A DNA stretch of 64,000 nt from Bacteroidales bacterium UBA1800 (GTDB lineage: Bacteria; Bacteroidota; Bacteroidia; Bacteroidales; VadinHA17), in assembly GCA_002319915.1 (NCBI GenBank), contig DCFQ01000098.1, positions 26,374 through 90,373 on the forward strand. Reading direction: 5' to 3'. Position numbers and translations under genes: made by a program. Numbering within the stretch: position 1 is the first letter of the stretch; the number at the start of each line of letters is the position of its first letter. The notes beneath the pieces are model-generated. The model made no database searches and was not told the DNA's origin. It was given only the letters and a program-made list of their open reading frames with translations. Shown piece after piece: positions 25,901 to 34,578 of the stretch.

Positions 25901-27535
25901 TTAATATCCCGGATTCTGTGTCATTGCAGAATTGACCTGCATTTCGTACGTCGGGATCGGAAGAAGTTCATTCTTATTCAGTTTATAGCCGGCATCGGGC
26001 TGAGGGATAGGCTCTCCGGGGATTCCTGATGGAACAGATTTTCCCTGGTCTTTCAAAGCCAAATATGCATCCCCGTTTTCACCAAGATTGCCCTGCCATC
26101 TCTGGAGGTCCATATACCTTGTTCCTTCAAAGTACAATTCAAGTTTTCTCTCAAGCTTTATGGCTGCGAATAGTTCATCACCTGAAGATGTAACATCAGG
26201 AAGACTGACCCTTGTTCTTACCCTGTTCAGATAGGTTCTGGCTTTGGCATCATCAGCCGGGCTTTTCCGGTTATTTGCCTCGGCTGCCATCAGAAGAACA
26301 TCAGCAAAACGGATCATACGGGCATTTGTTCCGTTATTGGCAAGCTGAGCCCAGTTAAATGCTCCATCACCCTCGCTGTTCCAGTTTATATACCGCATCT
26401 GTACATATCCGTCATTCCCGTAAGGTGTGGGTCCAATTACTGAAGTGTCAGCGAGATTGAGCGGAAACTCAAGCTTCCCGCCAAGATGCCTGACCTCTGC
26501 CTTTGACAATAAATTTGCCTGCCTGCGAACCACATCACCAGCATCTATATAGGCATCCCACATTGATTTATGAGGGTTAAGGAAACACCAGCCCGTCGGT
26601 CCGATTGGAAGTGCAGGGCAATAAAATTGGGTCTCTCTCGGGCTTACAAAAACGAGGAAAACTCCCATTCCTGATTCGTTTCCCGGGAATCCGGGAGCAT
26701 AATTCTGGGTTGTTACAAAGGGGACTTCCCAGACTGATTCAACTCCATACTCAGACTCCCTCCTAAGTACCTTCGAATAATCAGGATAGAGATCATAATC
26801 TCCGGAGGTAATAACCTGTTCAAATATGTCCGCTGCTTCGGCAAATTTATTCTGAAAAAGGTAGGCTTTACCCAGCATTGACTGTGCTGCACCCTTTGAG
26901 ATAAGGTTCGCAAAGTCAGCAGGCAGGTTTCCTCTCGTTGGAAGGTCAGCAATAGCCTCGGTGAAGTCCTTTTCTATCTGTGCCCAGACATCTGCCTTTG
27001 GCGTCCTGGGCTGGTCGTATTCTGTAGCGGAAAGTTCATGAAGAACCAGAGGAACATCTCCCCACATGTTTACAAGGTAAAAGTAAGAATAGGCTCTCAA
27101 TGCCTTGGACATGGCAACATCAAGCTTCTTATTATCCGTATCAGGAGTAACTCTGTCGATAACAAGATTTGCTCTGTAAATGCAGGTATAAAGCCATGAA
27201 TAGAAACCCTGTATACCTGTGTTATAAACAGTGAACCTGTACTCGTTCAACTCCTCAAGAATGCCTCCATTGTCCCCACGCGATCCTCCCCCCGCATACG
27301 ATTCATCTGAAAGTCCGTCGAGGATATAATAATAATTGAATCCAATATTGGACTGCCAGTCGTCGAATGCAGCCATAAGTCCCTCAAATGCCTGTACATC
27401 AGTCTTATAAAAGGTGTCCGATATTTGTGATCCCCTTTTTTCGTAGGTCAGCCAATCCTCCGTGCAGCCAAAAAAGACAAGTAATAAAAAGAGGAGGATC
27501 TTAATTTTATTTGATTTATTCGATATTGCTTTCAT
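25901..27535 (-). CDS. SusD/RagB-family surface glycan-binding lipoprotein
   Basis: 544 residues with a lipoprotein signal (LLLVFFGC, Cys about 24). The SusD layout is evident: the N-terminal SusD-like helices with SKALRAYSYFYLVNMWGDVPLVL near residue 140, TPR-like helices (AAQSMLGKAYLFQNKFAEAADIFEQV), and the C-terminal RagB signature (AKARTYLNRVRTRV..., ERKLELYFEGTRYMDLQRWQ, ending NPGY). It caps the SusC barrel and binds the ligand at the cell surface. It starts 25 bp after the SusC stop, a normal susC-susD pair. Confidence 0.95.
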   Translation of the reverse strand: MKAISNKSNKIKILLFLLLVFFGCTEDWLTYEKRGSQISDTFYKTDVQAFEGLMAAFDDWQSNIGFNYYYILDGLSDESYAGGGSRGDNGGILEELNEYRFTVYNTGIQGFYSWLYTCIYRANLVIDRVTPDTDNKKLDVAMSKALRAYSYFYLVNMWGDVPLVLHELSATEYDQPRTPKADVWAQIEKDFTEAIADLPTRGNLPADFANLISKGAAQSMLGKAYLFQNKFAEAADIFEQVITSGDYDLYPDYSKVLRRESEYGVESVWEVPFVTTQNYAPGFPGNESGMGVFLVFVSPRETQFYCPALPIGPTGWCFLNPHKSMWDAYIDAGDVVRRQANLLSKAEVRHLGGKLEFPLNLADTSVIGPTPYGNDGYVQMRYINWNSEGDGAFNWAQLANNGTNARMIRFADVLLMAAEANNRKSPADDAKARTYLNRVRTRVSLPDVTSSGDELFAAIKLERKLELYFEGTRYMDLQRWQGNLGENGDAYLALKDQGKSVPSGIPGEPIPQPDAGYKLNKNELLPIPTYEMQVNSAMTQNPGY

Positions 27536-27559
27536 AGTCGGATATTTCTTTAATGTTTA

Positions 27560-30500
27560 TTAAAATGTTATCGATCCACCTAACAATACAGTCCTGCAGA
27601 TCGGATACATTCCCCGGTCAATGCCAATACTGTTGACGGCTGAACTTCCGACTTCCGGATCCATACCGGGATATTTGGTGAAAGTAAATGCATTATCAAC
27701 AGAAAGATATACTCTCAGATTTGAGGCCTTGATCCTGCCAATAACACTCTTAGGTAGTGTATACCCCAGCTGGAGTTGACGGACTTTGACGAACGAAGCA
27801 TTAAAGAGCATCATATCACTGTGCCATTTATTTGCATCGGAGTTGTCAGCTTTCGGCATTAAAGCATTTATGTTTGTTTCTGTCCACCGGTCCTCGTAAA
27901 ATGCATCCAGGATATTATAATTGAGCCTGTCGGTCCTGATCATTCCGACCATAACCTTGTTACCTGTCTGTCCCTGAAGAAATGCTCTGAAGTCAAATCC
28001 CTTATAGGCCAGGCCTATTGTTGCCCCGAAAGTAATTTTGGGTATACCGCTGCCTATGTACTGTCCGTCAGTTGATGTCACAAGTGATGTCGTATCTCCT
28101 GCGGCATTATAATAAATCATGTTGCCGTTTTTAGGATTAATACCATATGTCTTATAGCCAAAGAAGTACCATATCGGGTAGCCCTTTTCAAACATAGTGG
28201 CGGTAAACAGGTTAACAGAAGCCCCGGAGAGTCTCGGATTATTCGGGTTCATGTAAGTGACTTCATTGTGTAAAGTAGCCAGGTTGGCATTGATATTGTA
28301 AGTGAGTTCACCGGCCCTGTCACGGTATCCCAGTTCAAATTCCAATCCCCTGTTCTGAACATTTCCGGCATTTATAGAAGTGGCAGTATTTCCAGCGATT
28401 AGGGGAGGAGTACCTGTGGTTATAAGTCCCTTTGTCATTTTGTTATAATAATCGACCGAGAAGGTCAGCTTATCCTTAAAAGCTCTGACTTCTAAACCTA
28501 TGTCAGTCTGTTCACTGGTTTCCCAGCCAAGGCTCGGGTTGCTGAGTGTGGTCGGCATGGTTCCTGTTGCAAGTGCCACCTCAGAAATAGGATATGCAAT
28601 TGCCGAAGTTCCGAAAAATGTTGACATTGATGAGGCGAGCAGGGATGCGTAAGGATAATTCCCGAGATTCGATAAACTACCGTTCTGTCCCCAGCTTGCC
28701 CTGAGCTTTAAGAAGCTAACGACATTTTTGGGATAGAAGTTTTCCTGGGAAATGACCCATCCTGCTGAAAAGGCAGGGAATATACCCCATCTGTGCGACT
28801 TATCGAGAATATCCGTACCGGCGCCATCTCTTCTCAAGCTGGCCTGGAATAGGTATTTTCCTGCAAAGTCATAGTTGAACCTTCCAAAATAAGAAAGCTT
28901 GCGGGTTATGGTCCTTGCTCCTGACACATTATCTGTAGGATTTGCGACCGTGTAAGATAGGTCATCGAACATATTATTATCGACCAGTAGAGGGCTTGAA
29001 TTACCGGAAAGATTCTTGGTCTTAATCTCGTTTGGAGTAAACCCGAGAAGCAGGGTGGCATTATGTTTGCCAAACGACCTTGTGTAGGTAAGATAGTTAT
29101 CCCATTGCCAGAATGTCATCAGGTTCATCGTTTCTGTAACACTCGATGAAGTATTGTTCTGCGATGCATTATAATAGTAGACTGGATTGTATAGATGGTA
29201 ATCGGAAAAGCCTAATGTTAATCCAAGCCTTGTGGTAATTGTAAGTCCTTTCAGCGGGGTAATATCAGCAAAGACATTGCCGAAAATACTATTATTCTGA
29301 GTTGAAGCCTGCATTCTGTCCCTGGCGATAAACGGGTTACCAACCTCTCCGTTAATGTTTGAGGATATGCCGTAATAATTTCCCTTGCTGTCCTTAAGAA
29401 GTGTCTTGTCTAATGTGAGTAATGTTTGGACCTCATCAGGAAGAGTGCCGGTATAGGTCACCGGTGTCAAAGGATCACACATAAGCGCATCGCTGATCAC
29501 AGATCCGTATTCGCTGCTTTCGGAAACTGCCCTTAGGTCAGTTCTTGTTACTGATAAATTGTGCCCGACCTTGATCCAGTTGTTCAGTTTGTATTCCGAG
29601 TTGAACATAAAAGTATATCTCTGATACTTGTCCTGGGGTCCCTTGACGATACCATCCTGATTAAGGTATGACATTGAAAGAAGGAATGAACCTCTGTCAT
29701 TTCCGTCAGTAAAAGAAAGATAGTGTTTGTCAGTTGGGGAAGTAACAAATATCTGACTCTGCCAGTCAGTATTAAAAGTCCTGTCGACTGATGTGGAAAG
29801 ACCGCCGGCCTCAGTAAAATAGTTGTAATATTCATTGCCGTCGAGAACATTGATCTTCTTTGCAAGCGCCTGGAAAGAATGCTGGTACTCGTAGGTTAAC
29901 TGACCCTTCTGTCCGATAACCCCTCCCTTGGTGGTTATAAGCACAACGCCATTTGCACCTTCAGCACCATAAATTGCTGCTGAAGCCGCATCTTTAAGTA
30001 TTTCGATATCTTTGATATCATTTGGGTCAAGGGTGCTTATGCTGAACACTTTTGTTCCGTCAACTATATAAATAGGTTCGGACGATTTGTTTGATCCATA
30101 TCCGCGGATCCTGACATTCAGGTCTGCACCCGGTGCGCCAGAGTTTTGAATTACCTGGACACCTGATGTTTTGCCCTGAAGGACCTGTTCAGCCCTTACA
30201 ACGGATGAGTTTTTGAGGTCCTCTGACTTAATGCTTGAGATTGCACCAGTAACAACACTTTTTTTCTGGACACCATAACCAATCACCACAACTTCTTCAA
30301 GCGCTTTAGTGGTAAGCGTTAAGGTTACATCAATGATGGTACGGGTACCCACGGGTATTTTCTGAGTCACATAACCAACGAATGAAAATATGAGAACACT
30401 CTGCGCCCCCGGCACATCTATCTCATATTTCCCTTCCGCGTCGGTGGTTATTCCCAGGGAGGTTCCTTCTACCTGGACAGTGACACCTGTAAGAGGCTCC

Positions 30501-30919
30501 TTTGATTCAGAGTCAATAACCTTACCGGCCACTTTTCTCTGTTGCACCAGGTCTTCAGGTGAAATAACAATCAGGTTATTATCAAGGACTTTGAAAGTAA
30601 CTCCTGTGTGCTTGAACAGCCCTGCCAGCAGATCATCAATCAGCATACCTTTCTGATCAATGGTCACATGACGGTTTATTTCGCTAAGCTCATCATTGTA
30701 AAAGAACCTGAAATCACTCTGGGATTCAATGTTCTTTAAAACTTCCTTTACTGTAACGTCAGTAAGTGAGAGATCGAACTTCTTTGTCTGGGAGTAACCA
30801 TTGGCTGCTATCTGAAATGTGCAGACGATCAACAACACAGTAGTCAGTTTCATGATTAAAAAAATGTGTTTGAATTGCCTAAGAAATAATATTATGCGGC
30901 AATTGGATGTTTTTTTCAT
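27560..30919 (-). CDS. SusC-family TonB-dependent transducer with STN domain
   Basis: 1119 residues when started at the ATG complement ending at 30919 (MKKTSNCRIILF...), the usual position for STN-type SusC proteins; upstream codons look like leader. After the signal comes an STN domain (KFDLSLTDVTVKEVLKNIESQSDFRFFY..., about 45-110), a CarboxypepD_reg domain (VAGKVIDSESKEPLTGVTVQVEG), the TonB plug with VVIGYGVQKKSVVTGAISSI and a large barrel ending GGSITF. The STN domain contacts a FecR-type anti-sigma factor, so ligand binding should release the ECF sigma factor encoded upstream. It imports the ligand captured by the adjacent SusD. Confidence 0.95.
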   Translation of the reverse strand: MKKTSNCRIILFLRQFKHIFLIMKLTTVLLIVCTFQIAANGYSQTKKFDLSLTDVTVKEVLKNIESQSDFRFFYNDELSEINRHVTIDQKGMLIDDLLAGLFKHTGVTFKVLDNNLIVISPEDLVQQRKVAGKVIDSESKEPLTGVTVQVEGTSLGITTDAEGKYEIDVPGAQSVLIFSFVGYVTQKIPVGTRTIIDVTLTLTTKALEEVVVIGYGVQKKSVVTGAISSIKSEDLKNSSVVRAEQVLQGKTSGVQVIQNSGAPGADLNVRIRGYGSNKSSEPIYIVDGTKVFSISTLDPNDIKDIEILKDAASAAIYGAEGANGVVLITTKGGVIGQKGQLTYEYQHSFQALAKKINVLDGNEYYNYFTEAGGLSTSVDRTFNTDWQSQIFVTSPTDKHYLSFTDGNDRGSFLLSMSYLNQDGIVKGPQDKYQRYTFMFNSEYKLNNWIKVGHNLSVTRTDLRAVSESSEYGSVISDALMCDPLTPVTYTGTLPDEVQTLLTLDKTLLKDSKGNYYGISSNINGEVGNPFIARDRMQASTQNNSIFGNVFADITPLKGLTITTRLGLTLGFSDYHLYNPVYYYNASQNNTSSSVTETMNLMTFWQWDNYLTYTRSFGKHNATLLLGFTPNEIKTKNLSGNSSPLLVDNNMFDDLSYTVANPTDNVSGARTITRKLSYFGRFNYDFAGKYLFQASLRRDGAGTDILDKSHRWGIFPAFSAGWVISQENFYPKNVVSFLKLRASWGQNGSLSNLGNYPYASLLASSMSTFFGTSAIAYPISEVALATGTMPTTLSNPSLGWETSEQTDIGLEVRAFKDKLTFSVDYYNKMTKGLITTGTPPLIAGNTATSINAGNVQNRGLEFELGYRDRAGELTYNINANLATLHNEVTYMNPNNPRLSGASVNLFTATMFEKGYPIWYFFGYKTYGINPKNGNMIYYNAAGDTTSLVTSTDGQYIGSGIPKITFGATIGLAYKGFDFRAFLQGQTGNKVMVGMIRTDRLNYNILDAFYEDRWTETNINALMPKADNSDANKWHSDMMLFNASFVKVRQLQLGYTLPKSVIGRIKASNLRVYLSVDNAFTFTKYPGMDPEVGSSAVNSIGIDRGMYPICRTVLLGGSITF

Positions 30920-30948
30920 AAATTCGTAGGGTTTTAAATTAAACATGT

Positions 30949-31028
30949 CCTGCCGGTAAGCCGCCAGCAAAAGCGGCAGGAATTGATTTCAAAATCCAGG
31001 ATCGCAGGATGTTGTCGCATTCTGCGAT
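30949..31028 (-). promoter_or_regulatory. Two hairpins upstream of susC
   Basis: In the 183 bp between the FecR stop and the SusC start, CCTGCCG (30949-30955) pairs with CGGCAGG (30974-30980), with an inner GCCGC/GCGGC stem, and ATCGCAG (31001-31007) pairs with CTGCGAT (31022-31028). They may end the sigma/FecR transcript or act in the susC leader; neither is followed by a long U-tract. Confidence 0.4.
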
Positions 31029-31102
31029 TCCTTATTTAAAAAGGATTTTGTTCAGGGCGATTTATCTTTTTCCATAGGTTTAAGGGTTTAGAGTCAGGTT
31101 GG

Positions 31103-32260
31103 TTATTTATTTTTGATCAACATTTCATCATAAGCGTTTTTAAAGTATTTATTCTCAGATAGGACAACCCGGTTATCAACTATCTTGTAATTTATCGGAG
31201 CTGAGAATCTCATGAGGTTTAGCACCTGTTCAAGCGTTTCATCTTTCAGGGTTCCTGTGAATTTGTAGTTTTTCAGGGCTTCAGACGTAAAAACAAATTT
31301 CACATTGAATCGCCTCTCAAACTTATCAGCCAAACTTGATAATGGTTCTCTCTCTATATACCAGATGGGATCCTTCCACGAGGTATAAATTGCAGGATTG
31401 ATCTCCGCTATTATGATCAGATCTTTAGCAACGGGAACTGTAGCAGAAGGTAACACCTTCATATCCGGGATCTTCTCGGGCTGTTTTCTGTCTGAAATAT
31501 AGTAAGTTGCCGTTTCATTTGGCTTAAGCTCGACTGACCGTTTACCCATCCTTGAGACAATTTTCCCCTCAAGCACGATTGATCCGCTTACAAGTGTTGT
31601 CTGAATCACATCTTCATCACTGTAAGCTTTGACGTCAAATTCGGTTCCGTAAACTTTAACATCGAGATGTGAAGTACTGACAATGAACTGTTTGCTGGTG
31701 TCGTGCTCAACTTTGAAATAAGCCTCACCATCCAGGAAAACTTTCCGGTCCTTCTTGCCGAAATCCGAGGAATACTTCAGGTTGCTTCCTGCATTCAGCC
31801 AGACCATTGAACCATCTGAAAGAACCATTTTCACCCGTGACCCGTAAGGTGCTTCAACAGTGTTCCACACTTCCTTCGGCGTTGTTTCAATGGTCGCCAT
31901 TATGTGCCTGTAACCGATAATGCCTATAGTTATAAACAGCAGTATAACAGCCGCATATCTTATCAGGGTTCTTATCAGTGCATTTTTCTTACTCCTGTCA
32001 AGATCAGCTAATCTTTCTGCAAGTTCCTTGTAATGTCGCAACTTAATCCGTTCCCAGGATGCATCCGAATCATAATACCCATCAGGTTGAGCGAGTTTAG
32101 CTGCCTTGAGAATCTCCTTCAGTTCGTCAAAATACTTCCGGTTCCGGGGAGATTCCTTTATCCATGTCAGCACCAAATGACGATCTTCCTCAGTGGCTTC
32201 TCCGGTCAGATATTTCACAACCAGTGAATCAATATCTGAAATCTGTTCTTTTCTGTCCAT
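31103..32260 (-). CDS. FecR-family anti-sigma factor
   Basis: 385 residues from the ATG complement ending at 32260 (MDRKEQISDIDSLVVKYL). The cytoplasmic N-terminal helix bundle (ATEEDRHLVLTWIKES) binds sigma; a single membrane segment (IRYAAVILLFITIGIIGY, near residue 100) follows; then the FecR domain (VEAPYGSRVKMVLSDGSMVWLNAGS..., KVFLDGEAYFKV, YGTEFDVKAY) and a C-terminal DUF4974/STN-interacting domain (LSSLADKFERRFNVKFVF). It holds the ECF sigma factor inactive until the STN domain of the SusC protein signals. It lies 75 bp after the sigma gene. Confidence 0.95.
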   Translation of the reverse strand: MDRKEQISDIDSLVVKYLTGEATEEDRHLVLTWIKESPRNRKYFDELKEILKAAKLAQPDGYYDSDASWERIKLRHYKELAERLADLDRSKKNALIRTLIRYAAVILLFITIGIIGYRHIMATIETTPKEVWNTVEAPYGSRVKMVLSDGSMVWLNAGSNLKYSSDFGKKDRKVFLDGEAYFKVEHDTSKQFIVSTSHLDVKVYGTEFDVKAYSDEDVIQTTLVSGSIVLEGKIVSRMGKRSVELKPNETATYYISDRKQPEKIPDMKVLPSATVPVAKDLIIIAEINPAIYTSWKDPIWYIEREPLSSLADKFERRFNVKFVFTSEALKNYKFTGTLKDETLEQVLNLMRFSAPINYKIVDNRVVLSENKYFKNAYDEMLIKNK

Positions 32261-32335
32261 GATTTGAAATTCATTATTAAGACCCCTTAACAATAATCCA
32301 AGGGTGACATATACATTAATATTTTAACAGGATTT

Positions 32336-32950
32336 TTAAAAAGATGGGAAGACAAGTGTCTTCACAATAATTAAAAATGGAATCATCTCGGGAAGATAAT
32401 CTTTTAGGTTCAGTTTCAACTTTCGTATAGCCCTCGTTATCTGGGTTTTAACCGTATTAATCGAGATTCCCAGATGTCCAGATATTTCCAGATATGTCTT
32501 ATCCTCAAATCTGTTCAGTAGGAAGATATTCCTGCACTGTTCAGGAAGCGACAGGATTGCTTTTCCGATGGCAGTTTCAAGATCCTGTGATATCAGATAG
32601 GCTTCGGGAATGTCGTCTGAAACCGGTTCCAGGTATTCATTATCGGTAAATAAATATTGACGGCTCTCGATGTAATGCTGCTTTACCTTTTCATGCCTCA
32701 GATACTTGAGGCATCTGTTATGGGTGCTTGTGAAAAGATATCCTGTGATGGACGATACAATAATTAAATCCTTGCAATTATCCCAGAAATAACAAAAAAA
32801 ATCCTCGACTATTTCTTCGGCTGCTGCTTTATCTTTAACGTAATGTTCAGCATAAAGACACAACTTTCTGAAATGTTGCCTGAAAACCAGCTCAAAAGCT
32901 TCCTCTTCCCCTTTTCTGAGCCTTAGGATCAGGGTAGTCTCATCCGTCAT
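32336..32950 (-). CDS. ECF RNA polymerase sigma-70 factor (Bacteroidota PUL type)
   Basis: 204 residues from the ATG at 32950 (a TTG one codon upstream would be the longer option). Region 2 is seen in ELVFRQHFRKLCLYAEHYVKDKAAAEEIVEDFFCYFW and region 4 in LPEQCRNIFLLNRFEDKTYLEISGHLGISINTVKTQITRAIRKLK, which has the HTH. It should direct RNA polymerase to the susC promoter and possibly to the genes downstream. It is the first gene of the sigma-FecR-SusC-SusD order. Confidence 0.95.
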   Translation of the reverse strand: MTDETTLILRLRKGEEEAFELVFRQHFRKLCLYAEHYVKDKAAAEEIVEDFFCYFWDNCKDLIIVSSITGYLFTSTHNRCLKYLRHEKVKQHYIESRQYLFTDNEYLEPVSDDIPEAYLISQDLETAIGKAILSLPEQCRNIFLLNRFEDKTYLEISGHLGISINTVKTQITRAIRKLKLNLKDYLPEMIPFLIIVKTLVFPSF

Positions 32951-33126
32951 CAAACGATCAAAGGTTAGTTCTGGTCAATCGCATGTAAGGTACTAAATAT
33001 CTGCGATTCGGGGACATAAGATATCAGGAATAAAGCCTGAAAAACGAATACTTAATAACAAGTATCATCCCCGATTAAGCCGGGCCCGAAAGTCTCGAAT
33101 GTTTGGCTTCATCAGGTATCTCTTGC

Positions 33127-34356
33127 TCAATGACAAAGGACAGACACAAAGAATGCCTTCATTTCGGCGGCATAGTAAACTCCGTATTTGTAAAAAGTCG
33201 ATTTTGTAACTTCATCAGGTTTCCAGTCAAAGAAAGCGTGATTTGCACCACCGACCTGAACATATTCCACCCTTTGACCGGCTTTTACAAGTGCGTCAAC
33301 AAATGCCTTGACATCAGGATCCTTGATCAGTACATCAACAGTTCCTCTTGTCAGGTATTGAGCGACAGACCTTTCTTTCACATCGGGAATATTGCTTATA
33401 GGTGCAACCCCATCTTTCCATGTATTGTCTGCGGCGGGATCGTCGGAATAATGATTGAGAAGGTTGCCGCCAAACACCCCGTAACTTGGAGCCGCAGCTT
33501 TTATAGCGGTCATCATTTCATCCCTTAGTTGCTCAACTGTTTTATTGGCTGGAATATAGGATGGCTTGAATTCGAAAATCCCCGGGTTCCTGCCGAAACC
33601 TGCCCCCCCGATTTTGTTTGCCATAAGTGAGCACGCAGCCGAAAGATGCCCGCCGGCGCTGTCCCCCGTAAGACCGATCTTTGAGGAATCCCCTCCATAT
33701 TGAGCCGCATGCTCCATAATATGTGCAACAGCTCCAAAAACATCTTCCATAATATTTGCCATTGTGTTTCCGACTGCATCCCCGTCAGCTTTCTGAGCCC
33801 AACGGTAATCAATGCTGAAAACAACGAACCTACCACCCCTGGTCAGCTCACGGGCGAGGCCACGCATAATATCCTCAGTGTTTGAGACCCAGCCTCCTCC
33901 GTGAATAATAATAATGCATGGAAGATTTTTTGCACCTTTTGGAGAAAATACATCATACTTGAGTGTTTTCACGCCAGGTTTTGCATAAACAATATCCTGG
34001 TAAACATTAATATGGTCAACTGCAGTTTTCTCAATGAATGATACCCCTATATGTTTGTCCCTGTCAATGGTAACTTTAAACGGGGAGGTCATAAACTCGG
34101 TATACATCTGGCCCCATCGGCCCGGAACGGAGTAATAGCCTCCATCGAGCACAAAGCCCTTGTTCGGGGTAGCGGTAACTGTTACAACTGTCCCTGCCTG
34201 ATATTTCCCGTCGGGAGGTAATGCCGGGTCAAGTACATAGGTTCCGTTAACCGGTTTATCGGCAATAACTTTAAAGGTCTGGGAATTAAGTTTCATGGAA
34301 ATAGTTATAAAAATGACAGCCAGTGCCATAAGCGATTTAGGTATGGTCTTTTTCAT
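33127..34356 (-). CDS. Exported alpha/beta-hydrolase esterase (BD-FAE/HSL-like)
   Basis: 409 residues with a signal peptide (SLMALAVIFITISMKLNSQ). Residues 30-110 form a beta-rich, InlB-repeat-like extension (VVTVTATPNKGFVLDGG...). The hydrolase domain has the oxyanion segment IIIHGGGW and the nucleophile elbow GDSAGG with Ser233; a catalytic His is expected in GGANHAFF near the C-terminus. This is the BD-FAE/acetylesterase type. It is read in the same direction as the sigma factor, 175 bp upstream of it, and is the first of three different esterases in this block. Confidence 0.85.
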   Translation of the reverse strand: MKKTIPKSLMALAVIFITISMKLNSQTFKVIADKPVNGTYVLDPALPPDGKYQAGTVVTVTATPNKGFVLDGGYYSVPGRWGQMYTEFMTSPFKVTIDRDKHIGVSFIEKTAVDHINVYQDIVYAKPGVKTLKYDVFSPKGAKNLPCIIIIHGGGWVSNTEDIMRGLARELTRGGRFVVFSIDYRWAQKADGDAVGNTMANIMEDVFGAVAHIMEHAAQYGGDSSKIGLTGDSAGGHLSAACSLMANKIGGAGFGRNPGIFEFKPSYIPANKTVEQLRDEMMTAIKAAAPSYGVFGGNLLNHYSDDPAADNTWKDGVAPISNIPDVKERSVAQYLTRGTVDVLIKDPDVKAFVDALVKAGQRVEYVQVGGANHAFFDWKPDEVTKSTFYKYGVYYAAEMKAFFVSVLCH

Positions 34357-34578
34357 GGTTCGGATATTTATTTATAATAATGACCCTTGCGCAACCTGAT
34401 TGTATGACAACAAAATATTAAATTAAATTTTCACCGGATATACAAAATGTTTGACATTTCCATCAATTCCCCGGGCCTGTTCATCTACATACTAAAAGAC
34501 TTCACTTATAAATAAAACTCAGGTATTCCATATTTTTTTATAAATGAGTAATTTAGCTAAAGAAATACTATTAGTCCA
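34357..34578. other. Divergent spacer with promoters for both flanks
   Basis: AT-rich, about 220 bp between divergent genes. No clear promoter pair, hairpin or repeat was recognised. Confidence 0.4.
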
